Source: Liolophura sinensis
Taxonomy: Eukaryota > Mollusca > Polyplacophora > Chitonida > Chitonidae
Assembly: GCF_032854445.1 (NCBI RefSeq)
Contig: NC_088300.1
Span: 77,555,966-77,615,965 of the forward strand
Direction of reading: 5' to 3'
Length of the DNA stretch: 60,000 nt
Shown: positions 13,501 through 25,500 of the stretch, in pieces
Position numbering within the stretch: the first letter of the stretch is position 1
Layout: the number at the start of each line of letters is the position of its first letter
Notes under the pieces: generated by a model
What the model was told of the DNA's origin: nothing
The model's database searches: none
What the model saw: only the letters and a program-made list of their open reading frames with translations
Made by a program: the position numbers and the translations under genes

Positions 13501-16500
13501 TCTTTTATCCTAGAATTTAAATCTAAGCTACCTAAATACGTAGAGGGACTGTCTGTATCTTAGTCTGGCCGACTTGTTGTGACCTAAGTCTGTATAGATG
13601 ATGAGCTACATGTATGTACTTAAATATGACAAGTATCTAGTTTACCTGGCTATAGAGTACAGCATGTCACCATACCTCACCACTATTGTAATACTGGCAG
13701 ACATGCTGATGGTAAATGTCTATACATCTTTTATCTGGTAACTGATAACTCTTAAGAATTGTTACATGTGTGTTCATGAACCTCCAACTTTCAGTGATAT
13801 ACAGTAGTACTTCAAAGGGATAAAGTTTAAATGAGTTTTAAGTAATACAACATAGAGCTGTTGTTCAAAATGAGGAGCGTCCATTCCATGTACATGTATT
13901 TAGACCATTTGTTTAACTCATCTATGAAGATATCTGTATTACTGTATGTTCTGTGTGGGAATTTTTTCATAGATTTGACATTAAGGTGGTAAGGAAGCTG
14001 TTTGGTACAGTTTAGAGCAAAGCGCAAGTTGGCGTCAAAACCTGCTGAAGGGTAAGGTTAAGACCATTTTGGGGGTTACCAGTAGGTGTGGGTGGGTGGT
14101 GGGGATATGGAGTGAAGATAAGGGGAGGCGGTGAAGGTGTCACTGAGATGGGAACTTGACAGAGGTGTTGAGCAGTGATTTTTGCTTTAGTCATCACACT
14201 TTTGGGTCAGGTGTCATTTATTTATTAGATTATGCATACTACATGTATATGTATGTATCTTCATGGTACCTGTTTCTGCTTCAAGTCTATAGCATATTCT
14301 TAGTACTTCTCATCATTAAGCAAAGAGCAGCATAGTAGGGTTAAAGGGTATGTGCTGATTGTTAAGTTGAGGATATGTGCTGTTTATTACGTTGAGGATA
14401 TATGCTGTTTATTATGTTTAGGATATATATTGTTTGTTACTGTACATTGAGGATTTATGTTGTTTATTACTGTATTTTGAGGATATGTGCCTTTTGTCAC
14501 ATTGATAACATCTGTTCTTGTTTTCAGGATATATGTTGTTATATTGAGGATATACAATTATGCTGTTACTTTGAGGATATATCTTGTTTGTTACTGCGCA
14601 GAGCAGGTCAGAAATCTGTAAGGCAGGAAATCTGAAATGGCCATGGGAAAGTAACACAAATGATAGGAACTTCTGTGTGAGCATTTTACATTAATCTTCA
14701 GACTAACACAGTATAGTAAAGTTGGACATCAAAGGCTGATAATACCCCCTGCTAGCCGGGAGATCTGAGGGATGTCTTCTAGGGGAAAGCTAGTCAATTT
14801 TCAGTGAAAGATAAGAAAAGTAGGGTAGAAATAAAAATCCTTGGGGGTGGGGGATCTTGGTGGCTAACAGACTGGTGTACTGTATCCCCCCTCCCCCAGC
14901 CAGTACACAGGCTGGCCATGGTCACTGTGTGACCTTTGGAGACTAGACACAGCAGGCTAACAATTAATTTTGTCCACATGGTTCCTGGAGGACATTCTCC
15001 TGTGGTTGTGTGACTTTGTGACCATGCACTCATCCTACTTGTATAAATGCACAAAGAAGAAGTGGTTCTAACTTACACTGCAGTGTGGAAGTATACATGC
15101 ATGAATCTAGCTTACCTAGTTACACAAAGGAGAAGTAAGTGTAATTTACGATGCCGTGCGGAGGTATACATGCATGAATCTAGCTTACCTCGTTACACAA
15201 AGGAGAAGTAAGTGTAATTTACGATGCCGTGTGGAGGTATACATGCATGAATCTAGCTTACCTCGTTACACAAAGGAGAAGTAAGTGTAATTTACGATGC
15301 CGTGTGGAGGTATACATGCATGAATCTAGCTTACCTCGTTACACAAAGGAGAAGTAAGTGTAATTTACGATGCCGTGCGGAGGTATACATGCATGAATCT
15401 AGCTTACCTCGTTACACAAAGGAGAAGTAAGTGTAATTTACGATGCCGTGTGGAGGTATACATGCATGAATCTAGCTTACCTCGTTACACAAAGGAGAAG
15501 TAAGTGTAATTTACGATGCCGTGCGGAGGTATACATGCATGAATCTAGCTTACCTCGTTACACAAAGGAGAAGTAAGTGTAATTTACGATGCCGTGTGGA
15601 GGTATACATGCATGAATCTAGCTTACCTCGTTACACAAAGGAGAAGTAAGTGTAATTTACGATGCTGTGTGGAGGTATACATGCATGAATCTAGCTTACC
15701 TCGTTACACAAAGGAGAAGTAAGTGTAATTTACGATGCCGTGTGGAGGTATACATGCATGAATCTAGCTTACCTCGTTACACAAAGGAGAAGTAAGTGTA
15801 ATTTACGATGCCGTGCGGAGGTATACATGCATGAATCTAGCTTACCTCGTTACACAAAGGAGAAGTAAGTGTAATTTACGATGCCGTGTGGAGGTATACA
15901 TGCATGAATCTAGCTTACCTCGTTACACAAAGGAGAAGTAAGTGTAATTTACGATGCTGTGTGGAGGTATACATGCATGAATCTAGCTTACCTCGTTACA
16001 CAAAGGAGAAGTAAGTGTAATTTACGATGCCGTGTGGAGGTATACATGCATGAATCTAGCTTACCTCGTTACACAAAGGAGAAGTAAGTGTAATTTACGA
16101 TGCCGTGCGGAGGTATACATGCATGAATCTAGCTTACCTCGTTACACAAAGGAGAAGTAAGTGTAATTTACGATGCCGTGTGGAGGTGTACATGCAAGAA
16201 TCTAGCTCACCTCATCAATGTCATCTAGCTTCATTTCATAAATTTAAATAAAACATTACAATTCATGTAAATATGAAAAAAATCTGTAATGACAATGTTG
16301 TGGCACAGGCTTGATGGAATTATTTGTATCAGCATTTTACATATTGTTTGACTGAACTTACATGCATGATGTGACAAACATATTCTAAAAATAAACTTCT
16401 TCCCACCATAAAGCTGGGCAACGTTGTATAAGTGAAATATTCTGGAGTATGGCGTAAGACACCAATGAAATAAATAAAATTGAATTTTACATTGTGGCAA

Positions 16501-19500
16501 AGACGTGTATAGGTATATTCAGGTGTTCAGACACACTGGTGTCATTATGTTGTTATTTATCTCATTGGTTATCGCTATGCTCAAGAATTTTTTTCATGTA
16601 ATACCAATTTGCTGCACAGTTTCATCAGTGGAGAAAAAAGGAGTGCCTGGGGTAAGCAACAAATTTTGTCATCATACTGTTAACCACCATGAAATCAAGC
16701 AGTGTTCTAAGGTATAAATATATTTGAAAACATTCAGAATAGGTGTAGAAAGTATGAGTTTGGGGGCATCTCGTCTTCTGTGATGTTTTTTGGGCACACC
16801 TCAGGGAAATAAGGAGATATATGTGTGGATGGTTAACTTATCATTTGCACTTAACAGCCCGTCTCAGCTAAGCACACCTGCGCATGTAGGCAATTGTGTA
16901 GACTTCAAGTGTTGTCCGAGCTAGCCTTGTTGCCACTTGTGAAAAGATTTCTGATGTAATTCCAGTGTAGGTCATGAGGCAAATGGGAATCACAGCAGGA
17001 AGCTTGGCTTTCATGTTGTGAAGGAGTCTAGTATGGTGTATTATAAAGACATTGGCTTTGTTCAAAAGAAACTGAAGAGATTTCTCAGCAGGGAGAAAGA
17101 CTTTATACCCCCTCCCCAGTACTTCTAAACTCCAGGATGCCCATTACTAGTGTCTGTACTTCATGGATTTAGCTGTGAGGTATTTCTCAGACTTTCCTCT
17201 TTGACAAATGAATCCTGTTCGTAACTTTTTTCGGTCAGCTGTATATATGTGTAAGTACATAATGCTGTATGGATGGATATTTTTAGAAGAGCTGTACATG
17301 TTGCTTTCATCTGTGCCAGTGACACTTGTGTGATTATAATTATATTATATTGTTATATTTTCTGTGGTTGCATTAGAAACACTCACAAAGGACACAAAAT
17401 CTAGAAACCTTTGAAATTTGTGTGCTTGTACAGTAGAATTGAAGAAGGTCTTCATAGGACATACAATGCTGTTGATATTCCTGATAGCCCTTATCATTGT
17501 CATGAAGTATCTTTACAACATTTTTGGAAAGCGTTTTTTTTTAAGTGTGCTTTTAAATGGCCTCAATATATACAGCTGAATCTTATTTGTTCTAACCTTG
17601 ATGAAGAAGGGCTAGTGAAAATGTGAGAAGTGAAACTAAGTTTGTGGTTACCGTCATATAAAGTAGATTTTTGTACAAGGGTCATTCATGGGCTGGTTAG
17701 ATTGAGGGGCAGTGATCTGAACAGCGACACTGATCTGAACAGAGTAACCTAATGCAGAACAGTCCCCATTGTTTGTAGTGTGCCCCTACAGCACATACTG
17801 TGATGACATCCACTCTTCTAAGTATATATTAATGTTTGTAATATATACTTACAAAAACTAAAATATACTTGTACAGTGGATGCACAATGCACGTGGATAG
17901 ATAGCAAAAAAGTGTCGTTGCAGTCATGTTAATATATGTGTGCTGTGTTCATTGATGTAGAAACTGGTGCTCAAGGACTTTCAGATCTATGTCTTTAATT
18001 ATTGATGAGTTAATTCCCTGTGACCCATAGACCCAGATTGCATTCCTATCTTGAGTGCTGACAGACAAACCCTCAATGCAGTTGTACATGTATGTGAATG
18101 TGCTGTTGATGTATTTGGTTTAGTGCTGTGCTCACTACATGCATGTTTTGTGACTGATGTGCTTGTGTGGTCAGTGTGCCCTCATTGACAGATTGTGTAG
18201 ATATTATATGTAGAGGTGTACATTATCCTAGAGGCTCAGTGTTGTCAGCAACACAGTAATGGATTATTGCGAGTCTAGAACGACTTTTGTTCACGGACCT
18301 AAACATATGTTACCTGTTCTTATCTAGGTGTAATTGAATTTTGTGTAAGCTTGGGTACCCTTTAAAACATCGAGTGGACAAGTGAAATGCAACAGGTGTT
18401 ATTTGTGCTCAAGGTCTACATCAGAGCTGAGATGTGTCAGGTATAAGGTTTCATAGGTAAACTGTTTGTTACATGTACATGCAAAACTGATATACATATA
18501 CATTTGTGTGTGTGTGCAGGATGGAACAATAAGGATTCCGTCCCATTCTCAGCGTGTATGACAGCATTTTTTCAACACTAACAAATAAATATAAAAGGAA
18601 TGTTAAAATAGCATCAATCCCTAATCAATCAATGTTTCAATTAATCAAACCATTGTCTCTCACAAATGAAACATGTGTAACCAGTTTTTAGACACCTTGT
18701 AGAAGATGTATTGCAGTTCGGAAGTGTTACATGTTACTAACCAGGGCACTCCATATGCAATAACATAGACACGCGTGTACATGTAGCTAATGATACTTAT
18801 ATTTAGTATTCTGTATAGTAAGACAGCTGCCTGACTAGTACATGCTTGATGAGATAATTATCCCCTGGTGGTAGCTAGCTTACATGTGCATGGAGCGGTC
18901 GTACAGGCTATAACATGGGGGATGACAAGCAGTCTCAGGTGCACAGCTAGTGACAAGAGCATTTACTGGCCAGAGGAGGTTACACCCATGGAAATGTGCA
19001 AGCCGCAAACCTCCATTATACACCTTGGTACATATATCTATAAATTGAGGGCAATCTAAACGGACAACTGTGCACAGTTTGAAGTCCTTTTACGTATAGC
19101 CATTCCAAAGCTTTGTAATCAAAAGGTGCCAAGCAAGGATTCAAATCTAGGCTTCAGTTATTTTGTTACTGTCTATGATTCATTACAGCATTTCCCAGAA
19201 TGTATTACTGGAAGCATATAAAGCATAGTAAGAGATGTGTAGTATGATGGTAAACAATCGGATACTGGTATGCGAAGGATGTTAAGAGAAGTCACCTTGT
19301 GTAGTTCTTCTCTTGTAGCCATGACATCCAGGATTATAACTATTATAGGTGAAAATCTTTAACAGCTCTCATTATTTGCTCTAAATTTTTGTTTTTATGC
19401 TCACTCAGTGATCGTTTTCTGTGCATTGATGAAAACAAAAACTTCAGCTTGGTCTAATTGTTTGCAGCATTCTCAAATAATTTGAACAGTGTCGGTGTCA

Positions 19501-22500
19501 GTTGTTTTCTATTGACGTAATTTGTGTGTGAGATGTGGCTGACACTAATTCACCATGCCTGTAAGTGGCTGCTCATGATAAGACACAAAGATAGAGGTTG
19601 GCATTGTTGGCCTCACTGCCTCCAAGCTACAAGTTTGTTTGATTGTCATGGTGAATTATGGGACTCACCTACCAACAGCATGGTCGCAGGCTGGCTGTTT
19701 GTATGCGATGTCATGTGCCCCATGTATTGTTCCATAGATGTTCAAGACTCCCTCATCAATATTTTCTGTTGATTGTGTGGTTGCAGGATTAGCCATTATC
19801 GGTTTCTGTGTCTGCTCAGTGAAAACAATGACTCTATGGAAACGCTCATAAACTAATTTAGAACTGTGGATGTTTGTTGTGTGTGTATGTTGGATCTGTA
19901 GACAGTTGAGGTGTTGTTCAACAGCCACCTCTGTTCTCCCACGTGAACAAGCCTTTACACTCTGTGATCAGTTCATTTCAGCTGATTCCAGCCTTGATTA
20001 CTTGTCTGCCACTCTGAATGAATCCAGTATTGACAGCCCAGACAGCTATAGATTATCACTGAATACCTGCTGGCTCCATTTACATGCATCTACACATATG
20101 TAACTCTCAGCCTTCTGCTTCAAGTGCTGTTCAGTAAATTGGTGACAATAAGGTTGATGCTTGAAAACACAGGCTACAGTTTCTATTGATCAGTATAGTA
20201 GGGATAAAGGCCTACAGGCTGAAGACGCACAGGTCATTCCGTGTGTTAAATTGCAATTCTACAAATTACAGAGCCTGAAGATGTTTAGAGGTTGTTTGCA
20301 TTTTGCATTTTCTTTCTTTTTAGCAGTAATGGTCAGGGCAGTTCTTACATATATACTACATATGTACTGTTTTTTTGTTGTTTTTTTCTTGATGGAGGAG
20401 TAAGCTTATATTCTCTGTATCATTTTTCAATAGTCATGTCTCAAATTCTGCACACTCTTGGTAATATTTCAGTGATCCCCCCCCCCCCCCCATATTACAG
20501 TTTTTCCCACCAATAATTGTCTCCTAGATTCGACTTTCTCCTTCTCTCAGTGAGATATCAATGATATTTTCATTAATCATGTCAGAAACGTCATGTGCAT
20601 ACTCTCTGTCCCTGTGATTTATGACATTGTCTTGTTTAGCTGGCAGCACAATTAGGTCATACGTGTAAGCATGGCAGCATGACAGAGCACAGTGGTAATG
20701 ACTAAGTTTGAGCTTAGTTACATGTAGGATGAAACTTCATACCTTCAGCATATATTAGAATGGTTACACTTTATGTTGACTCCCACATGCTTGTTACCTG
20801 GTCTATCAGTTTCTGTGTCTGCTTGAACTGTGGATGTTTGTTGTGTGTGTGTGTTGGGTCTGTACACAGTTGAAGTGTTGTTCAAACAGCCACCTCTGTT
20901 CTCCCAGGTGAACAAGCCTTTACACTCTTGTATATGTAACAGTTTGTTTGTTGTTTAAGGATACATACACACGTATGGCTGTTGTGCATAGTACATGGGT
21001 TAAGATTGCTCTCTCAGTCTTCATATCTCTGAGTGTTGAGTACAGGATTATGAACTTTGACCAAGATGTTTTTATGTTTTATCTTGTTCGAGTCTTGATA
21101 ATACAGTTAAATTGCCTTGTTACAGACAAGTCTGATCAAGGGGTAAAGACATTTTGTCACCTGTGTTGAATAGCAATACTTCTCTGATCATGTGTGTGAG
21201 TTTGTGTGGTGGCTGTTGCGGCAGGTTGTCTCTAACTGCCTGCTGATTTTGTCAGGTATTAAATCATTAGCTGTCCCTTTGCTGTTTACCTGGGGTTGTA
21301 TGTCATTGGAGATCTGATCTGTATTAACCAACAGCTACTATTGCCCAGATCAATACCCCACAGGGAGCCACAGGCCTTCTCCCTCAGGACACATGCTTTA
21401 TTAACCAATCTCAGTATTTGTATTTCCCCCAGGGTGTCAGGTTGTATTTTCACCAATAACTAGGGATTAGTGCATACAGCTGAAGAAATATCATCTTGGC
21501 CAGCCATTGAGCAGGCTGTTGAGATAATCACTTGTCCAGGGCAGGTGTGAGACACATCTTTTGGCTTATCTTTGAAAGCCGAGAACCTCCACTATTAACT
21601 AGCCATGAAGAACCCTAAGAAAATGACTGGGCGTAGTTCATCATAGAGTGGAACAAATACTCGACCTGTATTTTCTGTGGTGAATGTGTGCCTATGTTTA
21701 TATTGAGATAGTGAGCCACATTCATTGAAGGTACACACTTACTTATGCTACACCTGAAAATCTGTTTGTGGGCAGGGTCAGCCCTGCAGGCTCAAAGTCC
21801 TGTCTCTGACTTAACATGTGTATGGGTAGTTTTGTAGGTGAGCATGCTTAGCTCCAGAAAAAACAACAGAGGTATCAAAATGAAAGTTTACAACTTAAGT
21901 GTATTATGTACAAACCTGTTAAAAGGCATACCCAGAAGCCAAGTGAGATGTGAATAGAGTTGTTTATATCCCAAACTGTTAACTGTGTCAAACATATCTA
22001 TCATTTGCTCTGTCTGTCGGTCAGTCTTCCTATGTTTTATTATGGGCCATCGTCTTAAAAATAAGCCTGAGAGGCCAACAGTTCGTAAGAATTTTATTTT
22101 GTTTTCCGTCAGAATTTAGAATTAGGCTGTACCATTGACATTAATTATGAGCAAAATCATTGGGTTTTATACTGTGTATAAGATGCGTTATGCTTTTCTG
22201 TGGTGTTTTTTTGGTTAAATTTAGTATAGTTTTTGTTGGACTGTGCCCAAGCTCATTCCTGCAGAAGGAAAGGATTAGGGCAGGCCTGTTCGTCATACAA
22301 CAGTTAGAGTATGGTATGACTCGCCTATACCTTCCGTATACATGTATAAACAATCCTATTGATGGACATATTTACTGATGTGAAGATATCCATACAGCAT
22401 CTGGAACTAGTTTTGCCAGCTGTATATGTAATAATGGCATTGTCTAAGTCTGCTGGGTGTGAGCCAGGTAGCAAGAATCTGTCTGGTAGTAGGAAGGCAG

Positions 22501-25500
22501 CTGAATTCCAAACTGGTAGTGCTTGAGGCTATATTATGTGTACATATATCTTCCAGCAGTTTGTTCCCAAATGAAGATCAACAAGAGATCTGCACATTTG
22601 ACTTCTTATTGGAAACTACCCGATTCAAAACTTCATGTTGCTAGTCTTTGAGTTAAATATCGTTAATGTTAAAGATGTCTTAAAAGAAGTGGAGAATATT
22701 GTCAGTGTAAAATATTTTAGTGGCTGAAAATTAAAATTTCAGTAAATTTCTGATTTGCAGAATAGAACTACTTGTATATAAGATCAGAGTCTCTTTTATA
22801 AACTTTAGCTTGTGCCGTGATGATGGCACATGTGGTAGCATTCAGATATTTTTGACATGCATGTAGTAAGTTTTCATGGAAGTAATGATTGTACTTCACA
22901 GAGGTATATAATGAAATATCGGTACAAATATTGTGGTTATATTTCCGTTATATCAGTGTTAATTCATTCATTGTTCATTTGATTTTTACAGGAGTTTGAA
23001 GACAGTTTGTTGGAAAAAGAAAGCTGGCCGTTGCTGGATATTTTTACAAATCTCCTACGTTACCTCACTGGGAACACAGCAATAGTGTAAGTCTTATATT
23101 GTTGTCAATATTATGAAATAAAAGCTCGAGGCAGGGAATTCTTTGGTGATGTCTGTGACATGTTTATCTCTGATTGCTGTGTATCGAAATAATGAACATC
23201 AGGTGGATGATATCTTAAGCACGTGAATAATGAATGGACCACAGTCATTTTGTTTATCAATACATGAACATGTTGTCTGGGTTTGAACACCCTGTAATTT
23301 GGATGATTTCATGTATATGGGATGGCTGTTGTCATCCAGGTTGGCCATCTATCAGGTTGCTGTGGTAGTCAGATCGCCATTTACTTCTCAGTTGTTTTGA
23401 ATTCAGGTGCATGTATGTATGGCTTGGTGTAGAACTCCCCAGAGTATTAGAGGTAATGTCTTAATTTGGGAAGGCTCATACATTTCAGATGATGCCCTTT
23501 GACCTCTAGTTTATCAAATGGCAGTTGGTTATGGTGACCTCATTAGGGACATCCACATGATAATTTATTCTGGCTTTATGGTTTTCATTTGCACCTTTTT
23601 CAAGATCAGGTCTTATTTGTTACATGTCAGAGTGTGGGAAGAAATTTGATTTCTGAAATGTACCTGTCGTATATTGTTGATTTTTTGGATGCCTATTAAA
23701 ATCCCCCTAAACAGTTAATGTTAGTTTTACGATAACACCCCCCCCCCCCCCCAGAAATTATGTCCTTCTCTGTGAAAGTAAAGTTCTAATTAAACTTACA
23801 AGCGCACTTTCAGTGGTTGGAATTAGGCAAATCTGTGATTAGAAATGTAGTATTGCTAAAAAGCCAAATATGATCTGTGTGAGAATATATGTGCCAGAAG
23901 TCCCTGGCGATAATAAAAAAAGGCGAGATGTCACTGGCATTGTGTCCAGGGGCTGTGGTAGAAATGTCTACGGGAGGGATTAAATTGCTGATGTCAGGTA
24001 GATATGTCATGGCTACAGGCTGTCGCTGGAAAATGCATGTGTTCTGGGTCTGAGAGGCAGGTCTTGAAGAGGAAATGGATAGAGAGGAAGTGAGTGATTC
24101 CTACTCTGTGGCTGTCGTGTGTTTAGGATTGAGTGTGGGGCATCTGATCAATTACCTAAATGTCAGGTGTGAGGGATAGGCAGGCAGAGGGAGGTTCAGA
24201 TCTGTGGCTGACTGTTGCTGCTGCTGCTGCCCCTCAACGTGCGCAGCCCTCATCTCTGACAAACCACACGGGTAAATGCTGTAAATCAGTTGTTAGAGAT
24301 CAAAGCTTAGCGCAGGAAGTGTGTCTCTGGAGCACCTGCGGATATCTTCATGTCAAACCCCTTGGGAAGGGTAGACCTTCTCTTAAACACTGCTCTCTGC
24401 CAGTGAACATTAAGAACATGTGCTTGACACCATATGACAGTTCACTGAACTCAGCTGTTTGTCGCTGGTTTATTGCATGATTATAATAGTTGTACATGAA
24501 GGAGACATGATTGCTGTTGACAAATCGGCTTTCACAATCTACACATTTTCTCATTTCAAATCCTGTTTTGGTTTTCAGTGACCTTATCTAATATTGTATG
24601 GTGCATGGCTGCCTTTCTGTCTGGGTCTATCAGGGAAGATCCATTTAATGGGGATAAGTTATGCTAATAATGTTAAGTATTCTGTATTAAGACCTGACCC
24701 AGAAACCTATCTGTGTATAGATAATTCATAAGCCCACAGATTGACACAGGTGTGGTAGAGGAAAGCATTCAGGTCAGTAGATTCATACTCCTGAACATAC
24801 AACCAGTGGAGGTGCCCCATACAGGTGAAAGTGTGTCAGTGAGTTACCCTGCCTGTAGTACATTGTACACATGAATACACACATGCATCTTCATCAGGCT
24901 TCTGCTACAGGAAACAGGATTATTTTGTCACAGCATTTCTGCACAGGTGTGCATAGGTACAATATGTAGGTATTGTACCCATACTAGAGAAACGTGTTGC
25001 CGATATGGTTAACAGAGCGACATACATGTAGCTTATATGATAATACTATGACTGTTAAACTAGTTCTAAATCTGATCTGATAATCACATTTCCTTTAACA
25101 CTTCATTTATTTTCCATATATTTTCAACACTAGTACACCAATATGGCAGATATTAAAAAGAGTGAAATTATACACACTTGTTGTCATAACTCACTGTGTC
25201 CAACACAAGGGTGATACTCTTCTGCTTCAACAAATTACCTTTCTCTGTTTTGGGTTGTTTTTCTTAATGGCAATTACTTATCTGACATTCATTCAGTCTC
25301 GTTAATCTGTTATTCAGAACATATGATATCCTGTCATTGATCTCTGACTATTGAGATATGTGTTGTCAAGGCTTTTGGTTATCCACCCTGTATTTGATCC
25401 TCTCCTCTGGATCTCTGGGTTAGTAGACCTGTTGGTTTTCGGTCATTGCTGACTGACCTCAGTGACTGTGCAGTTTGTGGTTATGAGATTCCAACAGTTA

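Larger units (their letters stand above)
7535..22991 (+). other. Large intron (15.5 kb) with repeats
   Basis: Donor gtaagg, acceptor attttacag. It holds a TA/CA simple-repeat tract with poly-A (about 7683-7810), a degenerate minisatellite (about 14345-14600), the 73-bp tandem array (15051-16218), a SINE 3' fragment (about 16400), a possible old tRNA-like element (about 10100), a poly-C run (20477-20491) and a local duplication (19797-19963 and 20804-20928). Open frames in it are short and unrecognised. Parts of 11.1-13.4 kb are complex, unique and less CpG-depleted, so regulatory function is possible but unproven. Confidence 0.7.

Noticed and set aside
15051-16218. CRISPR array
   Set aside because: The units repeat head to tail across all 73 bases with no unique spacers, the DNA is eukaryotic, and no cas genes occur. 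The 77-bp array fails in the same way.
24160-24480. 106-residue open frame as an exon
   Set aside because: It contains a GCT microsatellite (poly-Ala), has no recognisable domain, and lies in an intron without matching splice signals in the gene's phase.
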